Of a stretch of DNA of 64,000 nt, positions 26,147 to 34,792 are shown piece by piece. The notes beneath the pieces are model-generated. The model searched no databases, had not been told where the DNA came from, and was given only the letters and a program-made list of their open reading frames with translations. The DNA comes from Duganella sp. 1411 (GTDB lineage Bacteria > Pseudomonadota > Gammaproteobacteria > Burkholderiales > Burkholderiaceae_D): positions 356,762-420,761 of the forward strand of contig NZ_JAFICD010000006.1 of NCBI RefSeq assembly GCF_017833525.1, in the 5' to 3' direction. Position 1 is the first letter of the stretch. Each line of letters starts with the position of its first letter. Both the position numbers and the translations under genes were made by a program.

Positions 26147-26162
26147 ATCAACGGATCGCCGT

Positions 26163-27056
26163 CTACAGGCTGCGGCGGCTGCTGAATTCGCGCCAGTCGT
26201 TGGTCAGCGGGTCAAGGAAGCAAATACGCCGCGCCAGCAGCTTGAGCGGCTGCGACACGTCGTCCTCCTTGCACGGCAGCGCCACCGGATAAAACGCGTC
26301 GTTGATGATCGGGATGCCGAGCGAGGCCAGATGCAGCCGCAGCTGGTGCTTGCGGCCCGTGTGGGGAAACAGCCGGTACAAGGTGCAATCGGCGCGCTGC
26401 TCGATCACCTCGATGATGGTCTCGGAATTGGGCTCGCCCGGCTCCTCCTTCATGATGAAGAATTTGTCGCCGTCGACCATCCGGCTGCGGTACGTGAACG
26501 GAAACTCGACACCCTTCAGCGTCGGCGCCAGCGCCTCGTATTCCTTCTCGATCAGCCGCTTCTGGAACAAGGATTGATAGGCGCCGCGACTGGACTCCTT
26601 GCGCGAGAAGATCACCACCCCGGCCGTCTCGCGGTCGAGCCGGTGGATCGGCGTCAGCGCCGGCTCGCCCAGCGTTTTCTTCAGCCGCACCAGCAAGGTC
26701 TCGTGCAGGAAGCGGCCGCCCGGCGTCATCGGCAGGAAGTGCGGCTTGTCGACCACCACCAGGTGCTCGTCCATGTGGAGGATCTCTTCGGCGAACGGGA
26801 TCGGCGTCTCCGCCTCCAGTTCGCGATAGTAGAAGATGCGCATGCCGCGCTTGAACGCGCTGCCGGGCGACAGCGGCTTGCCGTCGCCGTCGACCACTTC
26901 GTTGCGCGCCATGCGGTCGTACCAGGTCGACACCTCGACATCGGGGAACCGCTCGATGAGGAAGGTGATCAGGTCCGGCCACCGCCCTTCCGGCAGCCAC
27001 AGGTAGCTGGGCGCGACGCCGTCGCGCATCGGCAGCGGGGGCCGTGCCGACGACAT
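26163..27056 (-). CDS. RluA-family RNA pseudouridine synthase
   Basis: A 297-residue pseudouridine synthase that isomerises uridine in rRNA or tRNA. The catalytic Asp lies in PIHRLDRETAGV, the family hallmark, with VDKPHFLPMTPG and HTGRKHQLRLH also present. I start at the ATG at 27056; upstream in-frame residues belong to an unlikely low-complexity extension. The start overlaps the stop of the M48 gene (TAATG), so it is the last gene of the met-ampG operon. Exact target site unknown. Confidence 0.92.
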   Translation of the reverse strand: MSSARPPLPMRDGVAPSYLWLPEGRWPDLITFLIERFPDVEVSTWYDRMARNEVVDGDGKPLSPGSAFKRGMRIFYYRELEAETPIPFAEEILHMDEHLVVVDKPHFLPMTPGGRFLHETLLVRLKKTLGEPALTPIHRLDRETAGVVIFSRKESSRGAYQSLFQKRLIEKEYEALAPTLKGVEFPFTYRSRMVDGDKFFIMKEEPGEPNSETIIEVIEQRADCTLYRLFPHTGRKHQLRLHLASLGIPIINDAFYPVALPCKEDDVSQPLKLLARRICFLDPLTNDWREFSSRRSL

Positions 27057-27937
27057 TACGACTTCGGCAGCGCCAGCGAGTGGTACTTGGGCAGGTTGTT
27101 CGGGTCCAGACCCTTGGCGCGGGCGAACACCGGCAGCACCAGCGGCATGTTCTTGTTCATGTTGGCGATGCGGTCCTTGCCGGTCGGGTGGGTCGACAGG
27201 AAGCTGATCGGCTGGCTCTTGTTGATCGCGCCCATCTTCTGCCACAGCGCCACGCCGGCGCGCGGATCGAAGCCGGCGCGCGCCGCCAGATCGATGCCAA
27301 CCAGATCGGCCTCGCTTTCATCACCGCGCGAGAACTTCAACGCGGCGCCCTGCGAGACCATGCCGGCGGCGGCGTCGCCCAGACGCGGATCGACGCCAAA
27401 ATAGGCCGAGCCCAATGCGCCGAGTATGCGCGAGCCGACTTGCGTGACGGTGTTCTTGCCGGCCTGCTCGCGCGCGTGCTCGCGCAGCGCGTGGGCGATC
27501 TCGTGCCCCATCACCGCCGCCACTTCATCGTCGGTCAGATTGAGCTTGGTCAGGATGCCGTTGTAAAACGCGATGCGTCCGCCCGGCATGCAGAAGGCGT
27601 TGACGGTGTCGGACTTGAGCAGATTGACTTCCCACTTCCATTGCGCCGCGTCGGGATTCCAGCGCGTGGTGAATGGAATCAGGCGTTTGGCGATGGCGCG
27701 CAGGCGTATCAACTGCGGATTGTCATCGGTGGCGACGGCATCCTTGTCGTGCGCCTGCTTGAGCATCTGATCGTACTGTAGCTTGGACTGTTGATCGAAT
27801 TGCGAGGCATCGCCGCCCAGCCCGCGCATGCGCGACAGCTTTTCGACCGGAATCCCATCGTTCTGCGCGTACACCGGGAACGCACCGATCACGCACACCA
27901 GCGCCAGCGCGGCGCCCTTCAATTTAAGCTTTTTCAT
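27056..27937 (-). CDS. M48-family metalloprotease, periplasmic
   Basis: A roughly 293-residue zinc metallopeptidase with a signal peptide (MKKLKLKGAALALVCVIGAF, cleavage near VYAQ) and the HEIAHALREHAR zinc motif plus the downstream ESEADLVGIDL ligand. It resembles BepA/LoiP-type periplasmic M48 proteases involved in outer-membrane quality control. An earlier in-frame start at 27943 adds two residues. It overlaps the ampG stop by 14-20 bp and the next gene by 1 bp, so translation is coupled. Confidence 0.9.
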   Translation of the reverse strand: MKKLKLKGAALALVCVIGAFPVYAQNDGIPVEKLSRMRGLGGDASQFDQQSKLQYDQMLKQAHDKDAVATDDNPQLIRLRAIAKRLIPFTTRWNPDAAQWKWEVNLLKSDTVNAFCMPGGRIAFYNGILTKLNLTDDEVAAVMGHEIAHALREHAREQAGKNTVTQVGSRILGALGSAYFGVDPRLGDAAAGMVSQGAALKFSRGDESEADLVGIDLAARAGFDPRAGVALWQKMGAINKSQPISFLSTHPTGKDRIANMNKNMPLVLPVFARAKGLDPNNLPKYHSLALPKS

Positions 27938-29180
27938 TTGCACTATTCCAAGGAGCGATTTTCGGCAGCATCATCATCGCCGGGAAGGCGAGGATGAAAC
28001 AGACGATAAAGAACCAGAACCAACCCGTTTCGGCAACAATATAACCCACGGAGGAATTAATAAATGTGCGCGGGACCGCAGCCAGACTAGAAAACAACGC
28101 GTACTGGGTGGCAGTATAGCGGGGATCGGTCGCGCGCGACATGAACGCCACCAGCGCCGCCGACCCCAGCCCCAGGCTGGCGAACGCCTCGAATCCGAAC
28201 ACGGCGCTCAGCAGCACCGGGTCCGGCCCCCCCCTGGCGAGCCAGGCGAAACCGAGGATGGCGATCGCCTGCAGCACGCCGAACACCCACAGCGCGCGGT
28301 TGATGCCCAGCTTGATCATCCAGATGCCGCCGACGGCGCCGCCGGCCAGGCTGGCCCACCAGCCGGTGGCGTTGGCCGCCAGCCCGATCTGCTTGGTGGT
28401 GAAGCCGACATCGAGGAAGAACTTGGTCGACAGCGCGGTCGCCATGCTGTCGCCGATCTTGTACAGCAGGACGAACATAATGATGATCAGCGCCTGTTTC
28501 AAGCCGTCGCGCAGGATAAATTCGCGGAACGGCAGCACCACCGCCTCCTGCAGGTTCTTCGGCGGCGCGCCGTAGACGGCCGGCTCCCTGGCCAGCAAGG
28601 TGCAGACGAAGCCCGGCAGCATGAACGCGGCCACGATCCAGAACACCGCCTGCCACGACATCGTGTCGGCCAGCACCAGTCCCAGCGCGCTGGGGATCAG
28701 GCTGGCGGCCTTGTAGGCGTTGACGATGATGGCCGCGCCCAGGCCCTGCTCGTCCTCGGCCAGGATCTCGCGGCGGTAGGCGTCGATCACCACGTCCTGG
28801 CTGGCCGACAGGAAGGCGATCACGCCGACGAAGACGGCGATCAAGGTCAGCTCCAGCTTGGGATCGAGCATGCCCAGCCCGCCGATGACCAGGAACAGGC
28901 CGATCTGCGTGAGCGCCATCCAGCCGCGCCGCCGGCCCAGCGGGCCGATGGTGTAGCGGTCCATGAACGGCGCCCACAGGAACTTGAAGGTGTACGGGAA
29001 CGTCACCAGCGCGAACAGGCCGAGCGCCTTCACATCCAGCCCGGACTTGGCCAGCCACGCCTGCATCAGGTAGATCAGCGTGTACAGCGGCAGCCCGGAG
29101 CTAAAGCCCAGGAACAGAATGGAAACGGTGCGGCCGTTCAGGTACGACAGCCAGTGGCGCTCCCGCTCCGGGGCCGCCAT
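27924..29180 (-). CDS. ampG: AmpG-like muropeptide permease (MFS)
   Basis: A 418-residue major-facilitator protein with about 12 membrane segments. Segments such as LYTLIYLMQAWLAKSGLD, FLWAPFMDRYT, RRRGWM and SASQDVVIDAYRRE are typical of AmpG, which imports anhydro-muropeptides for recycling. It shares a base with the metW stop and overlaps the M48 gene. Transport of muropeptides is inferred from family; the neighbours (metabolism, protease) do not test it. Confidence 0.9.
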   Translation of the reverse strand: MAAPERERHWLSYLNGRTVSILFLGFSSGLPLYTLIYLMQAWLAKSGLDVKALGLFALVTFPYTFKFLWAPFMDRYTIGPLGRRRGWMALTQIGLFLVIGGLGMLDPKLELTLIAVFVGVIAFLSASQDVVIDAYRREILAEDEQGLGAAIIVNAYKAASLIPSALGLVLADTMSWQAVFWIVAAFMLPGFVCTLLAREPAVYGAPPKNLQEAVVLPFREFILRDGLKQALIIIMFVLLYKIGDSMATALSTKFFLDVGFTTKQIGLAANATGWWASLAGGAVGGIWMIKLGINRALWVFGVLQAIAILGFAWLARGGPDPVLLSAVFGFEAFASLGLGSAALVAFMSRATDPRYTATQYALFSSLAAVPRTFINSSVGYIVAETGWFWFFIVCFILAFPAMMMLPKIAPWNSANEKA

Positions 29181-29803
29181 CAGTGCGCCGCCTTCGAGCT
29201 GACTTTTTTACGCAGCCGGAACACCGCCAGGTCGCCGCGCAGGTTCGGCAGGAACGACACGCGCCGGCCCTCCGCCAGCGCCACGTATTCGATCACCTCC
29301 AGCCCGCATTCGGCGGCCAGGTCGCGGAAGTCGTTGATGGTGGCGCAGCGCAGGTTGGGCGTGTCGTACCATTCGTACGGCAGCGATTCGGACACCGGCA
29401 TGCGGCCCTTGAGCAGCGCCACGCGGTGCGGCCAGTAGGCGAAGTTGGGGAACGAGACGATGGCCTCCTTGCCGACGCGGACGATATCGCGCAGCAGCGC
29501 CTCGACATGCTTCATCATCTGCAGCGACGACAGGCACAGCACCGTGTCGAACGAGTTATCGCCAAACAGCGACAGGCCCTTTTCCATGTCCTGCTGGATC
29601 ACCTGCACGCCGCGCCTGGTGCTGCCGAGGACTTTGTCGTCGGCGATCTCGATGCCGTAGCCGCTGCAGCGCTTGTCGCTTTGCAGATAATCCATCATCA
29701 CGCCGTCGCCGCAGCCGACGTCCAGCACGTGCGCGTTGTTCGGCACCCAGTGGGCGATGAAGGCCAGATCCGGCCGGGCGATGCTCAATTCCGCGAAGTT
29801 CAT
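29180..29803 (-). CDS. metW: Methionine biosynthesis protein MetW
   Basis: MetW is a SAM-methyltransferase-fold protein that works with MetX, the homoserine acetyltransferase, in methionine synthesis. The 207-residue product has the SAM-binding motif VLDVGCGDGVMMDYL and the family segment VSFPNFAYWPHRVALL. Its ATG overlaps the metX stop by 4 bp. The metX-metW pair is standard in betaproteobacteria. Confidence 0.95.
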   Translation of the reverse strand: MNFAELSIARPDLAFIAHWVPNNAHVLDVGCGDGVMMDYLQSDKRCSGYGIEIADDKVLGSTRRGVQVIQQDMEKGLSLFGDNSFDTVLCLSSLQMMKHVEALLRDIVRVGKEAIVSFPNFAYWPHRVALLKGRMPVSESLPYEWYDTPNLRCATINDFRDLAAECGLEVIEYVALAEGRRVSFLPNLRGDLAVFRLRKKVSSKAAH

Positions 29804-30987
29804 GCGTTGCCTTTCACTGGCGCGTTAGTCTCGTTCCACACCTGGTCGTAGTAGGCGCGCACCAGGTTCAGGTAGCGCGGGTCATCCAGCAGGAAGGCGT
29901 CGTGGCCGTGGGGGGCGTCGATTTCGGCGTAGGTCACCTGGCGGCGGTTGCTCACCAGCGCCTGCACGATCTCCTGGCTGCGCTCCGGCGAAAAGCGCCA
30001 GTCGGTGGTGAACGAGGCCAGGAAGAACTTGGCCCGGGTGCCCGCCAGGGTCTTGGACAGGTCGCCGCCGTGGTGGCGCGCCGGGTCGAAGTAGTCGAGC
30101 GCCTTGGTGATCAACAGATAGGTGTTGGCGTCGAAGTACTCGCTGAACTTGTCGCCCTGGTAGCGCAGGTACGATTCGATCTCGAAGTCGATGCCGAAGC
30201 CGAATTTGTAGTTGGCCGGGCTGTCGCCCGCCCCGGCGGTGACGTCGTCGACCGCCGCGCGCAGCTTGCGGCCGAATTTTTCGGCCATGTCGTCGTCGGA
30301 CAGGTAGGTGATGTGGCCGACCATGCGCGCCACGCGCAGGCCGTTCTTCGGTACCACGCCGTATTCGTAGAAATCGCCGCCGCGGTAGTCCGGATCGGAC
30401 AGGATGGCCTGGCGGGCGACGTCGTTGAAGGCGATGTTCTGCGCCGACAGCTTGGCCGTCGAGGCGATCACCACGCAGTGGCGCAGCCGCTCCGGGTACA
30501 TGATGGACCAGGCCAGCGCCTGCATGCCGCCCAGCGAGCCGCCCATGACGGCGGCGAATTGGGTGATGCCCAGCGCGTCGGCCAGGCGCGCCTGCGCGGC
30601 CACCCAGTCCTCCACCGTGACGACCGGGAAGGCGGCGCCGTATGGCTTGCCGGTGGCGGGATTGTTGTGCATCGGGCCCGTCGAGCCGAAGCACGAGCCG
30701 AGGTTGTTGATGCCGATGACGAAGAACTTGTCGGTGTCGAGCGATTTGCCCGGACCGACCATGTTGTCCCACCAGCCCAGGCTTTTCGGCACGCCCTCGT
30801 ATTCGCCGGCCACGTGGTGCGAGGCGTTGAGCGCGTGGCACACCAGCACCGCGTTCGATTTGTCGGCGTTGAGGGTGCCGTAGGTTTCGTACATCAGCAT
30901 GTAGTCTTGCAGCGAGGCGCCGCTTTGCAGCAGCAGCGGCTGCGCGAAATGCATGGTTTGCGGTTTGACGTATCCCAGGGATGACAT
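29800..30987 (-). CDS. metX: Homoserine O-acyltransferase (acetyltransferase) MetX
   Basis: MetX acylates homoserine in the first committed step of methionine synthesis. The 395-residue alpha/beta-hydrolase-fold enzyme has the Ser nucleophile in MGGSLGGMQALAW, catalytic Asp in the C-terminal part and His in PHGHDAFLLD. The length matches the family. It heads the operon metX-metW-ampG-M48-rluA, all leftward and overlapping. Confidence 0.96.
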   Translation of the reverse strand: MSSLGYVKPQTMHFAQPLLLQSGASLQDYMLMYETYGTLNADKSNAVLVCHALNASHHVAGEYEGVPKSLGWWDNMVGPGKSLDTDKFFVIGINNLGSCFGSTGPMHNNPATGKPYGAAFPVVTVEDWVAAQARLADALGITQFAAVMGGSLGGMQALAWSIMYPERLRHCVVIASTAKLSAQNIAFNDVARQAILSDPDYRGGDFYEYGVVPKNGLRVARMVGHITYLSDDDMAEKFGRKLRAAVDDVTAGAGDSPANYKFGFGIDFEIESYLRYQGDKFSEYFDANTYLLITKALDYFDPARHHGGDLSKTLAGTRAKFFLASFTTDWRFSPERSQEIVQALVSNRRQVTYAEIDAPHGHDAFLLDDPRYLNLVRAYYDQVWNETNAPVKGNA

Positions 30988-31061
30988 ATTTTAATTAGAG
31001 TTTGGGGGCGGCCCCACGGGCCATCATTATGGGCGGGACCGCGAGGATGGGTCCCACCGAC

Positions 31062-32807
31062 TTACATCAGCTGCAATTGTTCGACCGCGTCTGCAATTGC
31101 CGCTGGTTCCATCGAGCGCATGATCTTGCGCGTTTGCGGCACGATACGCGCAAGGTCGCTGTTCAGGATTTCCTGCTTGACCGACAGCAGCTGCGCCGGG
31201 TGCATCGAGAATTCGCGCAGTCCCATGCCCAGCAGCAGGCGTGTCAGTTTGACGTCGCCCGCCATTTCGCCGCACACGGCGACATCGATGCCGGCCTTGT
31301 GGCCGGCCGCGATGGTCATCGAGATCAACTGCAGCACGGCCGGGTGCAGCGGATTGTAAAGGTGCGCGACCTCATAATCAACCCGGTCGATCGCCAAGGT
31401 GTACTGAATCAGGTCGTTGGTGCCGATCGACAGGAAGTCCATGCGCTTGACGAACATCGGCAACGACAGCGCCGCCGCCGGGATCTCGATCATCGCGCCC
31501 ACCGGCACCGTGTCGTCGAACTTGACCTTCGCCTCGCGCAGCTCGGCCTTGGCCTGGGCGATCATCGCCAGCGACTGGTCGATCTCGAACGCGTGCGCCA
31601 GCATCGGGATCAGGATCTTGACCTTGCCGAACGCCGACGCGCGCAGGATGGCGCGCAGCTGGGTCAGGAAAATCTGCGGCTCGGCCAGGCAGTAGCGGAT
31701 CGCCCGCAGGCCCAGCGCCGGATTGAGCGCCGTGTGCTCGCTCTGGTCGAGCGGCTTGTCGGCGCCGATGTCGAGCGTGCGGATCGTCACCGGCCGCCCC
31801 TTCATCGCCACCACCGCCTTTTTGTACTGCTCGAACTGCTCGTCCTCGGACGGGATGCGGCTGTTGCGGCCCATGAACAGGAACTCGGAGCGGAACAGGC
31901 CCACGCCGTTGGCGCCCGCCTCCATCGCCGCCGGGCAGTCGTCGGGCAGCTCGATGTTGGCCAGCAGCGTGATCTCGGTGCCGTCCTTGGTGATGGCCGG
32001 CGTCTTCTTGAGCTTATTGAGCTTCTTGCGGGCGCGCGCGGCGGCGCCCTGGCGCTCGCGGTACTGCTCGAGCACCAGCGCGCTGGGGTTGGCGATGACC
32101 ACGCCGGCGTCGCCGTCGATGATCAGCCAGTCGTCCTGCTCGATCAGGGTGGAGGCGCCGGACATGCCGACCGCCGCCGGGATGTCCAGGCTGCGGGCGA
32201 CGATGGCGGTGTGCGAGTTCTGGCCGCCGACGTCGGTGACGAAGCCGATGAACGAGCGGTCGCGGAACTGCAGCATGTCGGCCGGCGAGATGTCGTGGGC
32301 GACGATGATCATCTGCGCCTGGAACTCGTCGTCGCCGCCGGCGGCGGCCGGCAAAATCTGCTCGGTGCCCATCAACACCTTGAGCACGCGCTCGGCCACC
32401 TGCTGGATGTCGGCCTTGCGCTCGCGCAGGTACGGGTCCTCGATCTCGTCGAACTGCGCCGACAGCTCGTCGATTTGCGTCAGCAGCGCCCATTCGGCGT
32501 TGTAGTGGCGCGCGCGGATGATGTCGAGCGGCGCCTCCGAGATCATCGGGTCCGACAGGATCAGGGCGTGGACGTCGATGAAGGCGCCCAACTCGGTGGG
32601 GGCGTCCTTGGGCAGCTCGTTCCACAGCGTTTGCAGTTCCTTGTGCACCTGGGCCAGCGCCTGGCGCAGGCGCGTGACCTCGGCCTCCAGGTGCTCCTCG
32701 GCCACCAGGTAGTGCTTGACGTCGAGCGCCGCCGGCGCCAGCTTGTGCGCGCGGCCGATGGCGATGCCGCGGGAGACCGGGATGCCGTGCAGGGTGAAGG
32801 AAGCCAT
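31062..32807 (-). CDS. ptsI: Phosphoenolpyruvate-protein phosphotransferase (PTS enzyme I)
   Basis: Enzyme I takes the phosphate from PEP and passes it to HPr. The 581-residue protein has the active-site His in GGQNSHTAIVARSL, the PEP-binding NGVGLFRSEFLFMGR and the C-terminal Cys motif VAVCGEMAGD. I chose the ATG at 32807 (MASFTLHGIPVSRGIAIG), the usual family start. It lies 44 bp after ptsH, in the order gshA-gshB-EIIA-ptsH-ptsI. No EIIB or EIIC is present, so the phosphorelay is probably regulatory. Confidence 0.96.
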   Translation of the reverse strand: MASFTLHGIPVSRGIAIGRAHKLAPAALDVKHYLVAEEHLEAEVTRLRQALAQVHKELQTLWNELPKDAPTELGAFIDVHALILSDPMISEAPLDIIRARHYNAEWALLTQIDELSAQFDEIEDPYLRERKADIQQVAERVLKVLMGTEQILPAAAGGDDEFQAQMIIVAHDISPADMLQFRDRSFIGFVTDVGGQNSHTAIVARSLDIPAAVGMSGASTLIEQDDWLIIDGDAGVVIANPSALVLEQYRERQGAAARARKKLNKLKKTPAITKDGTEITLLANIELPDDCPAAMEAGANGVGLFRSEFLFMGRNSRIPSEDEQFEQYKKAVVAMKGRPVTIRTLDIGADKPLDQSEHTALNPALGLRAIRYCLAEPQIFLTQLRAILRASAFGKVKILIPMLAHAFEIDQSLAMIAQAKAELREAKVKFDDTVPVGAMIEIPAAALSLPMFVKRMDFLSIGTNDLIQYTLAIDRVDYEVAHLYNPLHPAVLQLISMTIAAGHKAGIDVAVCGEMAGDVKLTRLLLGMGLREFSMHPAQLLSVKQEILNSDLARIVPQTRKIMRSMEPAAIADAVEQLQLM

Positions 32808-32851
32808 GGGTGGACCAGTGAAAATGCGCGGACGGCTGCGATCCGAGGGCA

Positions 32852-33121
32852 TTACTCGCCTTCGCCGAACTTGTCGTTGACCAGCGCCGACAGCGCGGCG
32901 ATGCATTCGCTTTCATCGGCGCCGTCGGCCTCCAGCGTGACCTTGGCGCCCTTGCCGGCGGCCAGCATCATCACGCCCATGATGGACTTGGCGTTGATGC
33001 GGCGCGCGTTGCGGGTGAGCCATACGTCGCTTTGAAACTTTGCTGCCAGCTGGGTGAATTTGGCGGACGCCCGGGCGTGCAGCCCGAGCTTGTTGATAAT
33101 CTCAAGTTCTTGTTGAATCAT
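32852..33121 (-). CDS. ptsH: Phosphocarrier protein HPr
   Basis: The 89-residue HPr has the phosphorylated His in KLGLHARASAKF and a regulatory Ser in the KSIMGVMMLAAGKG helix, the site used by HPr kinase. It bridges Enzyme I and the EIIA encoded just upstream. Betaproteobacteria typically carry this chain without sugar-specific permeases, using it to regulate metabolism; HprK would be elsewhere in the genome. Confidence 0.96.
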   Translation of the reverse strand: MIQQELEIINKLGLHARASAKFTQLAAKFQSDVWLTRNARRINAKSIMGVMMLAAGKGAKVTLEADGADESECIAALSALVNDKFGEGE

Positions 33122-33185
33122 TTTTATTCTGTCTCAGTGAGAAGGCCGCACAAAAATAAGCCGCAAAAAAATTCCCGCGCCGCGA

Positions 33186-33587
33186 CTACACGACGCGAAT
33201 CCGGTTGTCGACGCGCACCGCTCCGCTTTGCGCGCCGGCCAGGGCCATCTCGACCACCACGTCCAGCGTGTCGCGCCGGTAGGTGATGGCCCGCAGCAGC
33301 ATCGGCAAACTGATGCCGGCGATGACCTCCACCCTGCCCGCGTCCGCCAAACGGTCGCAGCAATTGGCGGGGGTGCCGCCCTTGACATCGGTCATGATCA
33401 ACACGCCGTCGCCGTCGTCGAGGCGCTTGATCGCCGCCGCCGCCAGCGCCTGCACTTCGCCGAGGTCCTGGTCGGCGATCACGTCGATCGCCTCGAGCCG
33501 CTCGGTGGGACCACGGAACACATGCGCGCAGGCGGCGATGAAGGCCTGCCCCAGCGGTGCGTGCGTCATAAGCAGTATGCCAACCAT
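33186..33587 (-). CDS. PTS EIIA component, mannose/fructose family
   Basis: A 133-residue EIIA(Man)-fold protein with the phospho-accepting His near the N-terminus (ILLMTHAPLGQAF) and the conserved MTDVKGGTPANCC loop. I chose the ATG at 33587 (MVGILLMTH); the longer frame adds non-homologous residues. No EIIB/C/D genes follow, so it is probably a regulatory phosphate acceptor rather than part of a transporter. Confidence 0.92.
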   Translation of the reverse strand: MVGILLMTHAPLGQAFIAACAHVFRGPTERLEAIDVIADQDLGEVQALAAAAIKRLDDGDGVLIMTDVKGGTPANCCDRLADAGRVEVIAGISLPMLLRAITYRRDTLDVVVEMALAGAQSGAVRVDNRIRVV

Positions 33588-33653
33588 ATTCTTAAACCGC
33601 CAGTGAGCGCGGAGGTTTTTGAGGCCGTCCGGCAAAATTATTTTGAATATCCC

Positions 33654-34613
33654 TCATCGGGCCCGCGCCGCCGCCTCGACGGCCGCCTCGACCGCGTCCA
33701 CGAACATCGCCGCCACCGGGAAGCCGGCCTGCTGGGTGATTTCCTGGAAACAGGTCGGGCTGGTAACGTTGACTTCCGTCAGGCAATCCCCGATCACGTC
33801 CAATCCTACCAGCAACAGGCCGCGCGCGGCTAGCACCGGACCGAGGGCGTGGGCGATTTCGAAGTCGCGTTCGGTCAAAGGTTGCGCCACGCCAAGGCCG
33901 CCGGCCGCCAGATTGCCGCGCACCTCGCCGTTTTGCGGGATGCGCGCCAGCGAAAACGGCACCGGCTTGCCGCCGATGACGAGGATGCGCTTGTCGCCCT
34001 TGGCGATGTCCGGGATGAAGCGCTGGGCCATGATGGTGCGCCGGCCATTGTCGGTGAGCGTCTCGATGATGGCGCCCAGGTTCATCGCGTCGGGCTTGAC
34101 GCGGAAGATGCCGGTGCCGCCCATGCCGTCCAGCGGCTTGAGGATGACGTCGCCATGCTCGGCCTGGAAGGCGCGGATGCGCGCCTCGTCGGCCGTCACC
34201 AGGGTCGGCGAGGTGAATTCGCTGAACTGGGCGATCGCCAGCTTTTCGTTGTGGTCGCGGATCGCCGACGGCTTGTTGAACACGTTGGCGCCCTGCTTCT
34301 CGGCCAGCTCCAGCATGTAGGTGCCGTAGATGTACTCCATGTCGAACGGCGGGTCCTTGCGCTGGACGATGGCGTCGAACTCGCCCAGGTTGGTCTCGCG
34401 CGCGGGCGCGGCGCGGTACCAGTCCTTGGAATCGTCCAGAATGGTGATTTCGGCAACGTTGGCGTAGGCCACGCCGGCGTTGACGGCCATGTCTTTTTGC
34501 TCGAAGGCGTAGACGGTGTGGCCGCGCTTGGCGGCCTCGACCATCATGGCGTAGGTCGAATCCTTGTAGGTCTTGAAACTGGCCAAGGGATCGGCGAGGA
34601 AAGCTATTTTCAT
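33654..34613 (-). CDS. gshB: Glutathione synthetase
   Basis: GshB joins gamma-glutamylcysteine and glycine using ATP. The 319-residue ATP-grasp enzyme shows MKIAFLADPLASFKTYKDST, RKDPPFDMEYIYGTYMLE and the ATP-binding KPLDGMGGTGIFR motif. It is followed by the EIIA gene and preceded by gshA, with a palindromic repeat in the 179-bp gap. Confidence 0.96.
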   Translation of the reverse strand: MKIAFLADPLASFKTYKDSTYAMMVEAAKRGHTVYAFEQKDMAVNAGVAYANVAEITILDDSKDWYRAAPARETNLGEFDAIVQRKDPPFDMEYIYGTYMLELAEKQGANVFNKPSAIRDHNEKLAIAQFSEFTSPTLVTADEARIRAFQAEHGDVILKPLDGMGGTGIFRVKPDAMNLGAIIETLTDNGRRTIMAQRFIPDIAKGDKRILVIGGKPVPFSLARIPQNGEVRGNLAAGGLGVAQPLTERDFEIAHALGPVLAARGLLLVGLDVIGDCLTEVNVTSPTCFQEITQQAGFPVAAMFVDAVEAAVEAAARAR

Positions 34614-34696
34614 GGGCGCATCCAGTCTGGGTAATGCCTGATTTTAGCCGAGATTCGCCGCCGGCACCGGCTGGGCCGCTGGAGGCCGGCCCGACA

Positions 34697-34764
34697 TTAA
34701 CCCGCAAGGCCAGTCGGGGTCGTACCCGAGCGGGTACGACCCCTGTGCGCCGCCGTGCGGGTTG
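34697..34764. repeat. Hairpin repeat, family 2, copy 1
   Basis: The element is bounded by TTAACCCGCA and TGCGGGTTGA. Its core is a perfect 13-bp stem (GGGGTCGTACCCG at 34716-34728, CGGGTACGACCCC at 34731-34743). A related element is at about 43330-43380. Being between gshA and gshB, it could also act as a transcript-processing or attenuation hairpin. Confidence 0.7.
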
Positions 34765-34792
34765 AAAGCTGGCGCCGCCAGCAGGCAAGCGA

